From AP-15 sp963750195 (lineage in GTDB: Bacteria; Pseudomonadota; Alphaproteobacteria; ATCC43930; CGMCC-115725): a stretch of DNA of 64,000 bases. Under the pieces are notes generated by a model. It had not been told where the DNA came from, did not search any database, and saw only the letters and a list, made by a program, of their open reading frames with translations. Shown here piece by piece: positions 34,429 to 42,778 of this stretch (position 1 is the first letter of the stretch; each line of letters starts with the position of its first letter). The DNA is taken from positions 62,001 through 126,000 of the forward strand of contig CAVVPS010000010.1 in the NCBI GenBank assembly GCA_963750195.1, written 5' to 3'. The position numbers and the translations under genes are program-made.

Positions 34429-36597
34429 TCAACGGTTCGCGGTTTCTGCCGTTGTCAGAAAGCCCGACGGGGGCAGCAAGGTTGAAAAGCGGATTGCCGC
34501 CAGGCCTTGCGCGAGAGCGGTGCGGTCGACCGTTGACAGACTGGCGGGTGCGGTGACGTCAAGATCAGTCATCGCAAAGAGGGTCAGGACGCTGTCGCGC
34601 CTCAGGCTCACTACGTAAATTAGCGCATGGTCGCCGTTCGCGCGGGTCCCGTTGCTCAGCCATCCGGCGGCATGACCATTTGGCGGGATCATCGCGTGGA
34701 AACGCGACCTCGGATCGGGCTGTGCCGAAATCCCGGCCGCCAACGCCAAATCGTGCAAGAAGGCTCGCTGATCATTCCCGGTCTCTTGGGGCGTGGCCAC
34801 GTGCACCACGCGCAAAACATAGTTGACGGATGCGGACGTGGAAGGGATGCGGCAGACCGTCTCGTCGGCGGCCGGTTTCAGGCCATGCGGCAGCAAGACG
34901 ATGGCGCCCTTTACCGGCTGAGCCCAAAGATCGAACCGGCGATCGGCAATTTGCTCGGTCCCGATGCCGGCTCGCGCCTGCACCAGGGATTGGAGATCGG
35001 CGGGAAGGGACGCCGCGCCCGCCAGATCGGCGAGCGTGCGCGGCTGCGAGAGCCGGATCAGACCGGCCTCGCCGCAGCGGATTCGGGGATAGTCCCGCGG
35101 CCCGGGCAGGACCACATCTGTCAGCTCGGCCGCGCTCGCGGCAGAGGCCTTTCCCGGCGCTGTGGTTTCGGGAAGCGGCGGCAGCGCTGTCAAGTTGACC
35201 GCGAGCAATCCGAGCGTCCAAGCATGCTTTTCCGGCCCGGTCATAAGCTCCGGCGCAGCTTTGGCATCACGATTGACCACCAGGATCGAGGCGAACGCCC
35301 CACGGCCGGCCAGATCATTGAAGGAGATCCGGACCGCGTTTCCGTCTCTGCTTTGGCCCGTATCCATGAAGCGGTCGACGATTCCGCCGTTCTCGAACCG
35401 GAGTGGCGTTCTGTATTTTCGGTCGCCGCGGATGATCGGCGAATCCGCTAGTTGGAGGGCGCGATGGATGGCGAGCCATTTTTCCCGGTTGGCCGCCAGC
35501 TCCCATTCTGGGGTGCTGGCGTTCATGGGTAGCGGCTTGAGGGTGATCAGATAGGTGATGGTCGGCACGGCTGTGTGAACCGTGCAATATTCAGGACCCG
35601 ATTCGATCTTTAGTCCGCGCGGCACCGCGATCCCGGCACCCGATTTCGGCTCGGTCCAGATCGAGAAATGCTCGCCGTCAAACTGCTCGACCGGCGCCCC
35701 GGTCAGACCCTGCAGCAAATGGCCTAGCTTGACCGGGTCGTCCGAGGTCTTGATCAGCGCTGCGAGCCGGGTCCCGCGGCGGCGGGTCAGGCTTAGCGCG
35801 CCGCATTTGACCGTGCGGTCGTCCTTGCCGGTGCTGGGAATGGTGGCGGCAAAGGCGACCGCGGCGATCCCACTTGCGGCACTGGGCGGACCCTCATCGG
35901 AATTTAATAGTTGGTCGACATATTGCGGCCGGGTCGCCCAGCCGATGCCGACCGTGCCGCGTTCCAAACCGCCATCGCCGATGCCGGCTACTTTTCCCTG
36001 GTAATCGATCAGCGGCGCCCCGGAATCGCCCGGCAGGAGATTACCGTCGACGCGAACCACCTGGGTGTCGAGCGTTGGAGATCCGACCGATTTCAGCTCA
36101 TCGAGCGTCTGCGGATCCAGCCCATCGCGCAGCGCCGGGGTGAGTTGGGTCGCCAGGGTGACGTGCAGCCCGGCGTCGTCATAGGCAGGCAGGCCAAGCG
36201 GAAACCCGATCACGTCGAGCTCTTCCTTGACCTGCGGCGGCATCGCAGCGAGCTGAAGCCCGGGAACAGCAGGCGGGTGGTCGACCTTCAACAGCGCGAG
36301 ATCGCGCGCCGTCAGCACGTGCGCGACAGTCGCCGGTAGTTCGTCGATCCCCGGGTATTTGACCTGATAGCTCGCACAACCCGCGATGACATGCAGGTCG
36401 GTGACGATTAGGCCGCCCTCTCCGAGTACGAAGCCCGATCCGGCGCGGTCGCCCTCCTCGCCGGGACATCCTGATGAGATCACCTGCACGACGGATTTCG
36501 CCGCCTGGATTAGTGTCGCCCCATCTGGCCCGTCTTGCGGCCCGGCTGCATGCGCCGCCGTTGCCCAAGTCAGCAATATCGCCAGGATTAGCCGCAT
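34429..36597 (-). CDS. Secreted trypsin-like serine protease with a duplicated Cys-pair domain
   Basis: 722 residues with a signal peptide (RLILAILLTWATAAHAAG). The protease domain (about 28-235) has the triad H69 (TDLHVIAGC), D99 (TARDLALLK) and S192 (LPGDSGAPLID), and a likely C44-C74 disulfide. The HtrA-like PDZ domains are absent. Instead, residues about 264-450 and 507-680 are two copies of one unrecognised domain. Each begins (K/R)CG, has FxxW...PxxGxxxxPxGLK in the middle, and has a second Cys 73-74 residues after the first (C265/C338; C508/C582). The gene overlaps the upstream membrane-protein gene by 10 bases, so the two are co-translated. Its substrate is unknown. Confidence 0.8.
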   Translation of the reverse strand: MRLILAILLTWATAAHAAGPQDGPDGATLIQAAKSVVQVISSGCPGEEGDRAGSGFVLGEGGLIVTDLHVIAGCASYQVKYPGIDELPATVAHVLTARDLALLKVDHPPAVPGLQLAAMPPQVKEELDVIGFPLGLPAYDDAGLHVTLATQLTPALRDGLDPQTLDELKSVGSPTLDTQVVRVDGNLLPGDSGAPLIDYQGKVAGIGDGGLERGTVGIGWATRPQYVDQLLNSDEGPPSAASGIAAVAFAATIPSTGKDDRTVKCGALSLTRRRGTRLAALIKTSDDPVKLGHLLQGLTGAPVEQFDGEHFSIWTEPKSGAGIAVPRGLKIESGPEYCTVHTAVPTITYLITLKPLPMNASTPEWELAANREKWLAIHRALQLADSPIIRGDRKYRTPLRFENGGIVDRFMDTGQSRDGNAVRISFNDLAGRGAFASILVVNRDAKAAPELMTGPEKHAWTLGLLAVNLTALPPLPETTAPGKASAASAAELTDVVLPGPRDYPRIRCGEAGLIRLSQPRTLADLAGAASLPADLQSLVQARAGIGTEQIADRRFDLWAQPVKGAIVLLPHGLKPAADETVCRIPSTSASVNYVLRVVHVATPQETGNDQRAFLHDLALAAGISAQPDPRSRFHAMIPPNGHAAGWLSNGTRANGDHALIYVVSLRRDSVLTLFAMTDLDVTAPASLSTVDRTALAQGLAAIRFSTLLPPSGFLTTAETANR

Positions 36598-37268
36598 ATC
36601 GCCTTCAGCCCCGCGTCCAGAGCCTGCCCGGCATTGCCGGACGCCTCAGCGGTCGCGGCGACGCCGGCCCAAACACCGCCCTCTCGCCGCAAAACCCTAA
36701 GCTGCGCCTGATAGGGCAGGGTTTGTAGCTGGTTGCACACCGAGGTCTGGCCGGCGAAGAGGGCACTTGATCCTGCGGTGGCTGCGGGAGGGGCTGAGAC
36801 CGTCATTGCATCCGGCTTCACCCCGAGGCGCTGAAAAGCGACGTAGGCACGTGCTTGATCGGCGGGATAGCCGGCGGCGGTCCATTTTCCGACATCGCCA
36901 GCCACGCTAGGCGACAGGAGCCCGCCGGCGCGTACTGTCAAACCGAGCGCCACCCCCGCTGCGCACAAAAAGCCGAAAGCGCCGATGCGCAAAGCCCGAT
37001 CGGAGGTCTGGGCGCCGGACAGCCCGAGAAAGGCGCCAAGTAGAGCTGCCAATGAGGCAACGACGCCGCCCACAACCTGAGCGACCGACAGCCCGAGCAG
37101 GAAGCCGACCAGCATGCCAAGGCCGCCCCCCGCCGCCATTTCGTTCAGGACCGGCGCCCGCTGCTCCTTATGAGCCGCCGGCGGATAGCTAGCTGCGGGT
37201 ACCTCCCTGCGGCCCTGCGAAGCTGCCGCTTCGAGGACGTTGCCCCCATTCACATCATCGGGTGGCAC
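36588..37268 (-). CDS. Membrane protein partner of the duplicated-domain protease
   Basis: 226 residues with two hydrophobic regions: GLGMLVGFLLGLSVAQVVGGVVASLAALLGAFLGL (long, Gly-rich, probably two passes) and IGAFGFLCAAGVALGLTV. The C-terminal half (about 125-226) is non-membrane and has Cys in TSVCNQLQTLPYQAQLRVLRR and at KAICG near the end. No known family was recognised. The end overlaps the start of the protease gene by 10 bases, so the two are translationally coupled and probably act together. It is preceded by about 250 bases of non-coding sequence before divergent minC. Confidence 0.65.
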   Translation of the reverse strand: MPPDDVNGGNVLEAAASQGRREVPAASYPPAAHKEQRAPVLNEMAAGGGLGMLVGFLLGLSVAQVVGGVVASLAALLGAFLGLSGAQTSDRALRIGAFGFLCAAGVALGLTVRAGGLLSPSVAGDVGKWTAAGYPADQARAYVAFQRLGVKPDAMTVSAPPAATAGSSALFAGQTSVCNQLQTLPYQAQLRVLRREGGVWAGVAATAEASGNAGQALDAGLKAICG

Positions 37269-37522
37269 GCTTAAGCCCTCCGGCGCGATTAGCCCGCGTT
37301 GGCGTCACGGCGCTATGTTGAGCGCGGGCCGGCCGAGGTGCAAGGGGATCGGACACACTTTTGCCCAACTATGAATCCCCACCTCGCGATCGGTCCCAAC
37401 CATGCTCTGCTGGGTGCGAGCAACAACATTCGCGGATAGACAGTTCAGTTAAACCCATTGCGGGAGGGGCGGTTTGCGGTTAACCCCAATTCTGCGGCAA
37501 TGCGACAGGCGGCGGTTCTCGG

Positions 37523-38224
37523 ATGGCGGGCAATCTCGTGCAGGGCGCGGTATTCACCGTCATGGTGGTGCGCGCCGGATTGTTGCGTGACGCCGCCTTC
37601 GAGCAGGATCTCGCCGAGCAGATCCGGCGCAGCCCGCGCTTTTTTCTGAATGCGCCAGTAGTGCTCGACCTCAAGGATGCCGACGGATTCTCGGGCGCCG
37701 CGGGATTGGTCGAGGCGAAGGAGGTGCTCCGCCGCCACACCTTGACCTTGGTCGGGGTGCAGAACGCATCGCCTGCGCAGGTCGAGGCCGCGTCGCTGGT
37801 TGGGCTAGCTAGCTTCGCACCGAATTCGGCACAGCCGAATCGGCGGCGCCCGCCCGAGCCGGCCGCAGCTCTCGCCCAGCCCGGCCGCGAGGCCGCGGCA
37901 AAGACGCGCCTGGTGACCCAGCCGGTGCGCTCGGGGACGCAGATCTACGCGCGCGGCGCCGATCTGGTCGTCATCGCCGCGGTCAGCCCTGGCGCCGAGA
38001 TCATGGCCGACGGCAATATCCATGTGTATGGCGCTCTGCGCGGCCGAGCGCTCGCCGGCGCCGGCGGCGATACCGAGGCACGAATTTTTTGCAACCGATT
38101 CGAGGCCGAGCTCGTCAGCATCGCCGGGCATTATCTGGTGAGCGAACAAATGCCTGCGGCGGAACGGGGCTTTCCGGTGCAGATCACGCTCGTTGACGAC
38201 CGGTTGACCATCACGCGAAATTGA
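37523..38224 (+). CDS. minC: Septum-site inhibitor MinC
   Basis: 233 residues from the ATG at 37523. The N-terminal domain (LVQGAVFTVMVVRAG ... FFLNAPVVLDLKDADG) is followed by a variable linker. The C-terminal beta-helix domain is TRLVTQPVRSGTQIYARGADLVVIAAVSPGAEIMADGNIHVYGALRGRALAG with FCNRFEAELVSIAGHYL, which binds MinD and FtsZ. The protein starts a few residues late compared with typical MinC (no FxLRG strand before LVQG), and there is no start codon further upstream in this frame. It heads the minCDE operon that prevents polar division. Confidence 0.92.
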   Translation: MAGNLVQGAVFTVMVVRAGLLRDAAFEQDLAEQIRRSPRFFLNAPVVLDLKDADGFSGAAGLVEAKEVLRRHTLTLVGVQNASPAQVEAASLVGLASFAPNSAQPNRRRPPEPAAALAQPGREAAAKTRLVTQPVRSGTQIYARGADLVVIAAVSPGAEIMADGNIHVYGALRGRALAGAGGDTEARIFCNRFEAELVSIAGHYLVSEQMPAAERGFPVQITLVDDRLTITRN

Positions 38225-38350
38225 CGCTGATCTTTAGGTGGGCGTCGTTAGGCGGACGGGGACCTAGCGCCGCTGCTGGGGCCGCCGCCAAAATCAGTTC
38301 GGCGCCAAAATCGGTTCGACGCCAGCGGGCAGGGGAGAGGGGAGGTCTGT

Positions 38351-39166
38351 TTGGCAGCAAAAGTCATTGTGCTCACTTCCGGGAAGGGCGGCGTCGGCAA
38401 GACCACCAGTGCCGCCGCCGTGGCCGCCGGGTTGGCTCTGCGCGGCCATCGCACGGTCGTCATCGATTTTGATGTGGGCCTTCGCAACCTCGACCTGATC
38501 ATGGGTTGCGAGCGCCGGGTGGTCTTTGATTTCATCAATGTCATCAACGGCGACGCCAAACTCAACCAGGCGCTGATCAGGGACAGGCGCAACGACAGCC
38601 TCTATGTCTTTCCGACCTCGCAGACGCGCGACAAGGATGCGTTGAAGCGCGAGGGGGTAGAGCGGGTACTCGATGAACTCAAAGAAAGCTTCGACTACAT
38701 CGTCTGCGACAGCCCGGCCGGGATCGAGCATGGCGCGATCACCGCGCTCTATTTCGCCGACGAGGCGATTATCGTCACTAACCCCGAGGTCTCCTCGGTC
38801 CGCGACAGCGACCGCATCATCGGTATCCTCGCCTCGAAGTCGCGGCGCGCCGAGCACAACATGGATCCGGTCGCGATCCATCTGCTGTTGACCCGCTATT
38901 CGCCCGAACGGGTCGCGAAGGGGGAGATGCTGGCGATCGACGACGTCAAGGAAATCCTGTCGATCCCGTTGCTCGGCGTGATCCCGGAATCGGAATTGGT
39001 GCTGCGCGCCTCGAACACCGGGACCCCGGTGGTGTTCGACGATCAGAGCCCAGCTGGCCAAGCCTATCATGACGCCGTCGCCCGGCTGCTCGGCGAGCAG
39101 CGTGAGCTGCGCTTCTTAAAGCCCGAGCGCCGCAGCTTTTTCCGCAGCCTGTTCGGTAGGGCGTGA
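38351..39166 (+). CDS. minD: Septum-site ATPase MinD
   Basis: 271 residues from a TTG start at 38351 with GGGGAGG upstream. The deviant Walker A motif is SGKGGVGKTT; switch regions are VIDFDVGLRNLDLIMGCERRVVFDFINV and YIVCDSPAGIEHGA. The C-terminal membrane-targeting helix is basic and amphipathic (RSFFRSLFGR). MinD recruits MinC to the membrane and oscillates under MinE control. The distance from minC is 126 bases. The MinD stop overlaps the minE ATG by one base (TGATG). Confidence 0.97.
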   Translation: MAAKVIVLTSGKGGVGKTTSAAAVAAGLALRGHRTVVIDFDVGLRNLDLIMGCERRVVFDFINVINGDAKLNQALIRDRRNDSLYVFPTSQTRDKDALKREGVERVLDELKESFDYIVCDSPAGIEHGAITALYFADEAIIVTNPEVSSVRDSDRIIGILASKSRRAEHNMDPVAIHLLLTRYSPERVAKGEMLAIDDVKEILSIPLLGVIPESELVLRASNTGTPVVFDDQSPAGQAYHDAVARLLGEQRELRFLKPERRSFFRSLFGRA

Positions 39167-39522
39167 TGGGCCTCCTCGGTTTTCTGTTCCCGGAGCGCCG
39201 AAACACGGCCGTCATCGCCCGCGACCGGCTGAAAATCGTGCTTGCCCATGAGCGGGCGAGCCGCGCAGCGCCGGATTTTCTGCCGGCGCTGCAAAAAGAT
39301 CTGCTCGACGTCGTGGGCCGCTATGTCGAGATCCGCGATGAGATGCTGCGCGTCAATGTCGGACGATCGGGCGAGACTTCCCTGCTCGAAATCAACGTCG
39401 AAATCGACGGCGCCAAGGTCAGGCCGGTCAAGAACGGCGCCGCTGCCGATGAGAAGCCGAAGTTTGTGCCGGGCCCGAGGCCTGATCCCGGCTCGCACCC
39501 GCCCTGGGTCAAGCCCAGCTGA
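39166..39522 (+). CDS. minE: Topological specificity factor MinE
   Basis: 118 residues from the ATG at 39166 (TGATG overlap with minD). The anti-MinCD helix is in RNTAVIARDRLKIVLAHERAS, followed by DFLPALQKDLLDVVGRYVEIRDEMLRVNVGR and the beta-strand LLEINVEIDG of the dimerisation domain. A C-terminal extension rich in Pro/Lys (PKFVPGPRPDPGSHPPWVKP) is longer than in E. coli MinE (88 residues). MinE drives MinD ATP hydrolysis and the oscillation that places the division site at mid-cell. Confidence 0.96.
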   Translation: MGLLGFLFPERRNTAVIARDRLKIVLAHERASRAAPDFLPALQKDLLDVVGRYVEIRDEMLRVNVGRSGETSLLEINVEIDGAKVRPVKNGAAADEKPKFVPGPRPDPGSHPPWVKPS

Positions 39523-39578
39523 ACCGTGTCGGCACAGAGAAACATGCCGGCGTCAAACCCGGCAGAGGAGAGTGAAAC

Positions 39579-40271
39579 ATGGCAACATTCGTGCTGATCC
39601 ACGGCGCGTATCAGGGCGGTTGGATCTGGAAACCGACAGCAACCCGGCTGAGGGAAGCGCGGCACCTCGTCTATACCCCGTCGCTCGACGGCTGCGCCGA
39701 CCGGCGGCATCAGTTGCGGCCGGGGATCACCGTCGAGACGCACGCCGCCGAGATAGCCGAACTGCTCTTCTATGAAGATTTGAACGATGTCGTGCTGGCC
39801 GGCACCAGCTCCGGCGGCATGGTATTGTGCCGAGCTGCCGAGCTGGCGCGCGAGCGAATTGGGCGGCTGATTCTTGTCGACGCGCTGGCACTGCTCGACG
39901 GCGAGCGGATCGCCCAGATCGTGAACCGTCCGACACCGCGGGTCACCACCGCTCTTGCGGTCGGACCGTCACGCGAAGATGCCGAAAACCGCAGCTTCGC
40001 CGACCTCGACCCGGCGACGCGCGCCTTTGCCCTCGCCCGCTATACGCCGCACCCGATCGCCGCGATGGAGGAGCCGGTCTCGCTAACAAGCTTCTGGTCA
40101 CAGCCGTGGAAGGCAACAGTGATCCGCTGCCGTCGCGCCGCCAATCCGGGGGAAGCGCACCAGCGCCGCACCGCCGAAAAGCTCGGCGCCAAATATCTCG
40201 AGATCGACACCGGCCACTACCCGATGCTGTCCGATCCCGACGTCCTCGCGCCGCTGTTGATGACTGGATGA
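39579..40271 (+). CDS. Alpha/beta hydrolase
   Basis: 230 residues. LIHGAYQGGWIWKPTATRL is the oxyanion/HG strand start, the nucleophile is S77 in LAGTSSGGM, and the His is in EIDTGHYPMLSDPDVLAPLL at the end. The pattern HGxxxGGWxW and GHYPM resembles the esterase/methylesterase branch of the superfamily (hydroxynitrile-lyase-like). It follows minE with its own GGAGAG ribosome site, so it may be an independent transcript. Substrate unknown. Confidence 0.85.
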   Translation: MATFVLIHGAYQGGWIWKPTATRLREARHLVYTPSLDGCADRRHQLRPGITVETHAAEIAELLFYEDLNDVVLAGTSSGGMVLCRAAELARERIGRLILVDALALLDGERIAQIVNRPTPRVTTALAVGPSREDAENRSFADLDPATRAFALARYTPHPIAAMEEPVSLTSFWSQPWKATVIRCRRAANPGEAHQRRTAEKLGAKYLEIDTGHYPMLSDPDVLAPLLMTG

Positions 40272-40477
40272 CGGGGTTGGCAGGAGATTGCGGCAGGATT
40301 TGCCGTTTAATCACAGGCGTCTTCTGGGTGCTCGGACCGATGGTCGCCGAGCGCTATATTGCGAACCTCAAAGACCTCTTGGACCTCCTAATGGCCGCAA
40401 GGCGTTTTGACGATCGCCTAGATTCGGCTAACTAATGGCCGCAGGCCCTGCTTAGGCCGCCCGACGGCCACCGTTGC

Positions 40478-40776
40478 TGGTGCGGACGGCGGGAACTCGA
40501 ACCCGCACCCCCTTTCGAGGAGCAGATTTTCGTACCACTTCGGCTTTCGCCGCCGCCTCATCGGCGTTCGTGGTCTGGACTATCCCTTCGCCCTAGCTTG
40601 ATGGCCGTAGGCGCCGCCCGTCTAGTCTCTACACCTTCCCTCGAGGAGGGCTTGGCTCGGGATTGGCTTAGATTGACCCCTTAGCTTTCCCCGATTTTGA
40701 GCGGTTCTGCTCCACGAGTTTCCCCGTGGGCACTCCGATTGAAGTCTGCTGCGTCTACCGATTTCGCCACGTCCGC
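40478..40776 (-). tRNA. tRNA-Leu(UAA), split by a group I intron
   Basis: Exon 1 is 40776-40742 and exon 2 is 40530-40478, including an encoded CCA (40480-40478). The acceptor stem GCGGACG/CGTCCGC is perfect, with discriminator A. The D-arm reads TGGCGAAATCGGTAGACGCA, as in tRNA-Leu, and a long class II variable arm is present. The anticodon stem GCAGA/TCTGC is complete only after joining CTT to AAAA, giving loop CTTAAAA and anticodon TAA. The interruption is after U34. The T-stem GCGGG/CCCGC encloses 8 bases (TTCGAGTT) instead of 7, one too many, probably an extra A at 40494-40495 (plus strand). The gene lies between an alpha/beta hydrolase gene and a MoaB-like gene. Confidence 0.95.
40531..40741 (-). 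ncRNA. Group I intron in tRNA-Leu(UAA)
   Basis: 211 bases inserted after U34 and ending in the obligatory G (40531). P1 can form between the exon end ACUU and the intron GAGU, placing a U·G wobble at the splice site. Core elements appear in order on the minus strand: P-like AATCGGGGAAAGC (40696-40684), Q-like AATCCCGAGCC (40664-40654), R-like AGAGACTAGACGG (40630-40618) and S-like AAGGGATAGTCC (40588-40577). GACTA of R pairs with TAGTC of S to make P7, the guanosine site. Hairpins CCACG/CGTGG near the start and CGGCGAAAGCCG near the end fit P2 and P9. There is no open frame inside. Size and position match cyanobacterial tRNA-Leu introns, probably subgroup IC3. Confidence 0.93.
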
Positions 40777-40833
40777 GTTCCCTCAGATCTCCTTGTCAGC
40801 ATATCCGCCCGATATCCGCCCGCGGGGGACAAT

Positions 40834-41628
40834 CTAGCCCTCGCTGAGGCCCTCTTGCGGGTCGCCGCCGAGCGTTTGGATTAGTGTCTTGAGCTCTTCG
40901 GTTGCGGCGCCAAGCCGAGTGCGATTGGTGCCGCGTAGCACCAGAGTCACCCCGAAGTCGCCGCGCCGGAAATAGGGGTAGGAGCCGATTTCAACATCCG
41001 GGTAACGATCCTGCAGCGCCGACAGATCCTGCGCCAACGTGCCTTCACCGAGGCGGCAGCTGACGCTGCGGCTCAGCATCTTTTCGCCCCCGGCGAGGCG
41101 GTGCTTCAGCTGCTCGAAGATCCCCTGCATGATGCTGGGCACCCCAGGGAGGACAAAGACATTGCCGATCTGGAAGCCCGGCGCTCGGGAGATCGGGTTG
41201 GGCAGCAATACGGCGCCATCGGGAACCCGCGCCATGCGCAGCCGCGCTTCGTTCAGATGGCCTGCCGGATAATGGGTTTCCAGCAGCCGCTTGGCATCCG
41301 GATGGAGAATCAGAGGCACCGCAAACGCGTCTGCCATGCATTGGGCGGTGATGTCGTCATGGGTCGGGCCGATCCCGCCGGTGGTGAAAACGTAATCGAA
41401 TCGCCTGCGTACATTGTTGACCGTAGCGACGATGACATCAGCGTCGTCGGGGATGACCTGCGCCTCGCGCACTCGGATGCCGATCTCATTTAGGCCCCGA
41501 GCGAGGAAGCTCAGGTTCTCATCCTGGGTGCGTCCAGAAAGGATTTCGTTGCCGATTATCAATACGCAGGCGGTGACGATTTTGGGTTCGGCAGCCGCGG
41601 TGCCGCGATCGGGGTTGCTCGTCGTCAT
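40834..41628 (-). CDS. Molybdopterin-binding-domain protein, CinA N-terminal type
   Basis: 264 residues from the ATG of MTTSNPDRGTAAAEPK, with GAAGAGAGA just upstream. The MoaB/CinA-type fold is clear: ACVLIIGNEILSGRTQDENLSFLARGLNEIGI, YVFTTGGIGPTHDDITAQCMADAF and NVFVLPGVPSIMQGIFEQ. The C-terminal amidase domain of full CinA (PncC) is absent, so this is the short form. These proteins are variously proposed to cleave ADP-ribose-type molecules or bind molybdopterin; the role is uncertain. It diverges from map. Confidence 0.88.
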   Translation of the reverse strand: MTTSNPDRGTAAAEPKIVTACVLIIGNEILSGRTQDENLSFLARGLNEIGIRVREAQVIPDDADVIVATVNNVRRRFDYVFTTGGIGPTHDDITAQCMADAFAVPLILHPDAKRLLETHYPAGHLNEARLRMARVPDGAVLLPNPISRAPGFQIGNVFVLPGVPSIMQGIFEQLKHRLAGGEKMLSRSVSCRLGEGTLAQDLSALQDRYPDVEIGSYPYFRRGDFGVTLVLRGTNRTRLGAATEELKTLIQTLGGDPQEGLSEG

Positions 41629-41774
41629 TCTCTCTTCGGCCTCTTCCGCCGCCGCTTCTCTTTCATAGGCGAATGAATGGCGCGGCACAATCGCGGGCAA
41701 GGTTGCCCAGCCGCGCGGGAATCCCTACGTTCAATCTCATGCGAGAAGGGTCGCGGCGTGACCCACCAACGACG

Positions 41775-42698
41775 ATGCGAATGCGCGGCATGCAGCAGGA
41801 TCTGATGAGAGGTCTCGCGGTCGGCGAGGCACGCGACGGACGGATAAAGATCCACGGGCCCGAGGCGTTCGAGGGTATGCGGCGCGCCGGCGCGTTGGCG
41901 GCAGCGACGCTCGACTTCATCATCCCTTTTGTTCGCCCCGGAGTCGCCACCGGCGAACTCGATCGGCTGTGCCACGATTTCGTGGCCGACCATAATGCGA
42001 TTTCGGCGCCGCTTAACTATCGCGGTTTTCCGAAGTCCATCTGCACCTCGATCAACCATGTCGTCTGTCACGGCATTCCGGGCGAGCGGCGACTGATCGA
42101 GGGCGACATACTCAACATCGACGTGACCCCGATTCTCGACGGCTGGCACGGCGACACCAGCCGGATGTTTTTCGTTGGCGAGCGCGTCCCGATCAAGGCG
42201 CGACGCCTCGTCGATGTGACCTATGAGGCGATGATGCGTGGCATCGCCGTGGTACGTCCCGGTACTCGCATCGGCGCCATCGGCAACGCGATCCAGCGCT
42301 ACGCCGAGGGCCACCGCTTTTCGGTGGTGCGCGACTTTTGCGGCCACGGCGTGGGCCGCATCTTCCACGATGCGCCGTCCATCCTGCATTACGGCAGCCC
42401 CGACGAGGGGCCGGTCATGCACGAGGGGATGATCTTCACCGTCGAGCCGATGATCAACGCCGGACGCTGGGAGGTGAAGATTCTGGGCGATGGCTGGACC
42501 GCAGTGACCAAGGACCGCTCTCTGTCAGCGCAGTTCGAGCACACTGTCGGAGTGACCGCCACCGGCTATGAGATCTTCACGATCTCTCCGACTGGCCTGC
42601 ACCGCCCTCCTTACCCGCTTGGCTTGCGGGAAGAAAACCCCGTTGTCGGACCGCATCCGGCCTCACCTACCCAGCCGGCTACTGGGGGCGAATTGTAG
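41775..42698 (+). CDS. map: Methionine aminopeptidase type I
   Basis: The core, from IKIHGPEAFEGMRRAGALAAATLDFI, carries the metal ligands Asp in NIDVTPILDGWHGDTSRM (two), His in DFCGHGVGRIFHD, Glu in FTVEPMINAG and Glu in AQFEHTVGV. The enzyme removes initiator Met from new proteins. The C-terminus extends about 25 residues past the usual PTGLHRPPY end, with a Pro-rich stretch. The start is uncertain: several in-frame Met codons (41673-41805) precede the conserved region, and 41775 (MRMRGMQQD) is chosen as a compromise. No strong ribosome site decides it. It diverges from the CinA-type gene. Confidence 0.94.
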   Translation: MRMRGMQQDLMRGLAVGEARDGRIKIHGPEAFEGMRRAGALAAATLDFIIPFVRPGVATGELDRLCHDFVADHNAISAPLNYRGFPKSICTSINHVVCHGIPGERRLIEGDILNIDVTPILDGWHGDTSRMFFVGERVPIKARRLVDVTYEAMMRGIAVVRPGTRIGAIGNAIQRYAEGHRFSVVRDFCGHGVGRIFHDAPSILHYGSPDEGPVMHEGMIFTVEPMINAGRWEVKILGDGWTAVTKDRSLSAQFEHTVGVTATGYEIFTISPTGLHRPPYPLGLREENPVVGPHPASPTQPATGGEL

Positions 42699-42778
42699 CG
42701 GCGGCAGGGTTCGAGCGGACCCGTGCAGTGCCTTCGACCTCCAAGCCAGTGCTGGGCCGTCACCGGCTGGAGCCCACC

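Noticed and set aside
34429..36597. HtrA/DegP-type protease
   Set aside because: The catalytic triad is present but PDZ domains are replaced by a duplicated unrecognised domain, so a DegP assignment is not supported.
40742..40776. Reading the 5' tRNA half without splicing gives anticodon-like TCA or CAA, suggesting tRNA-Sec or tRNA-Leu(CAA)
   Set aside because: The anticodon stem cannot close on the 3' side unless the 211-base intron is removed; after removal the loop is CTTAAAA with anticodon TAA.
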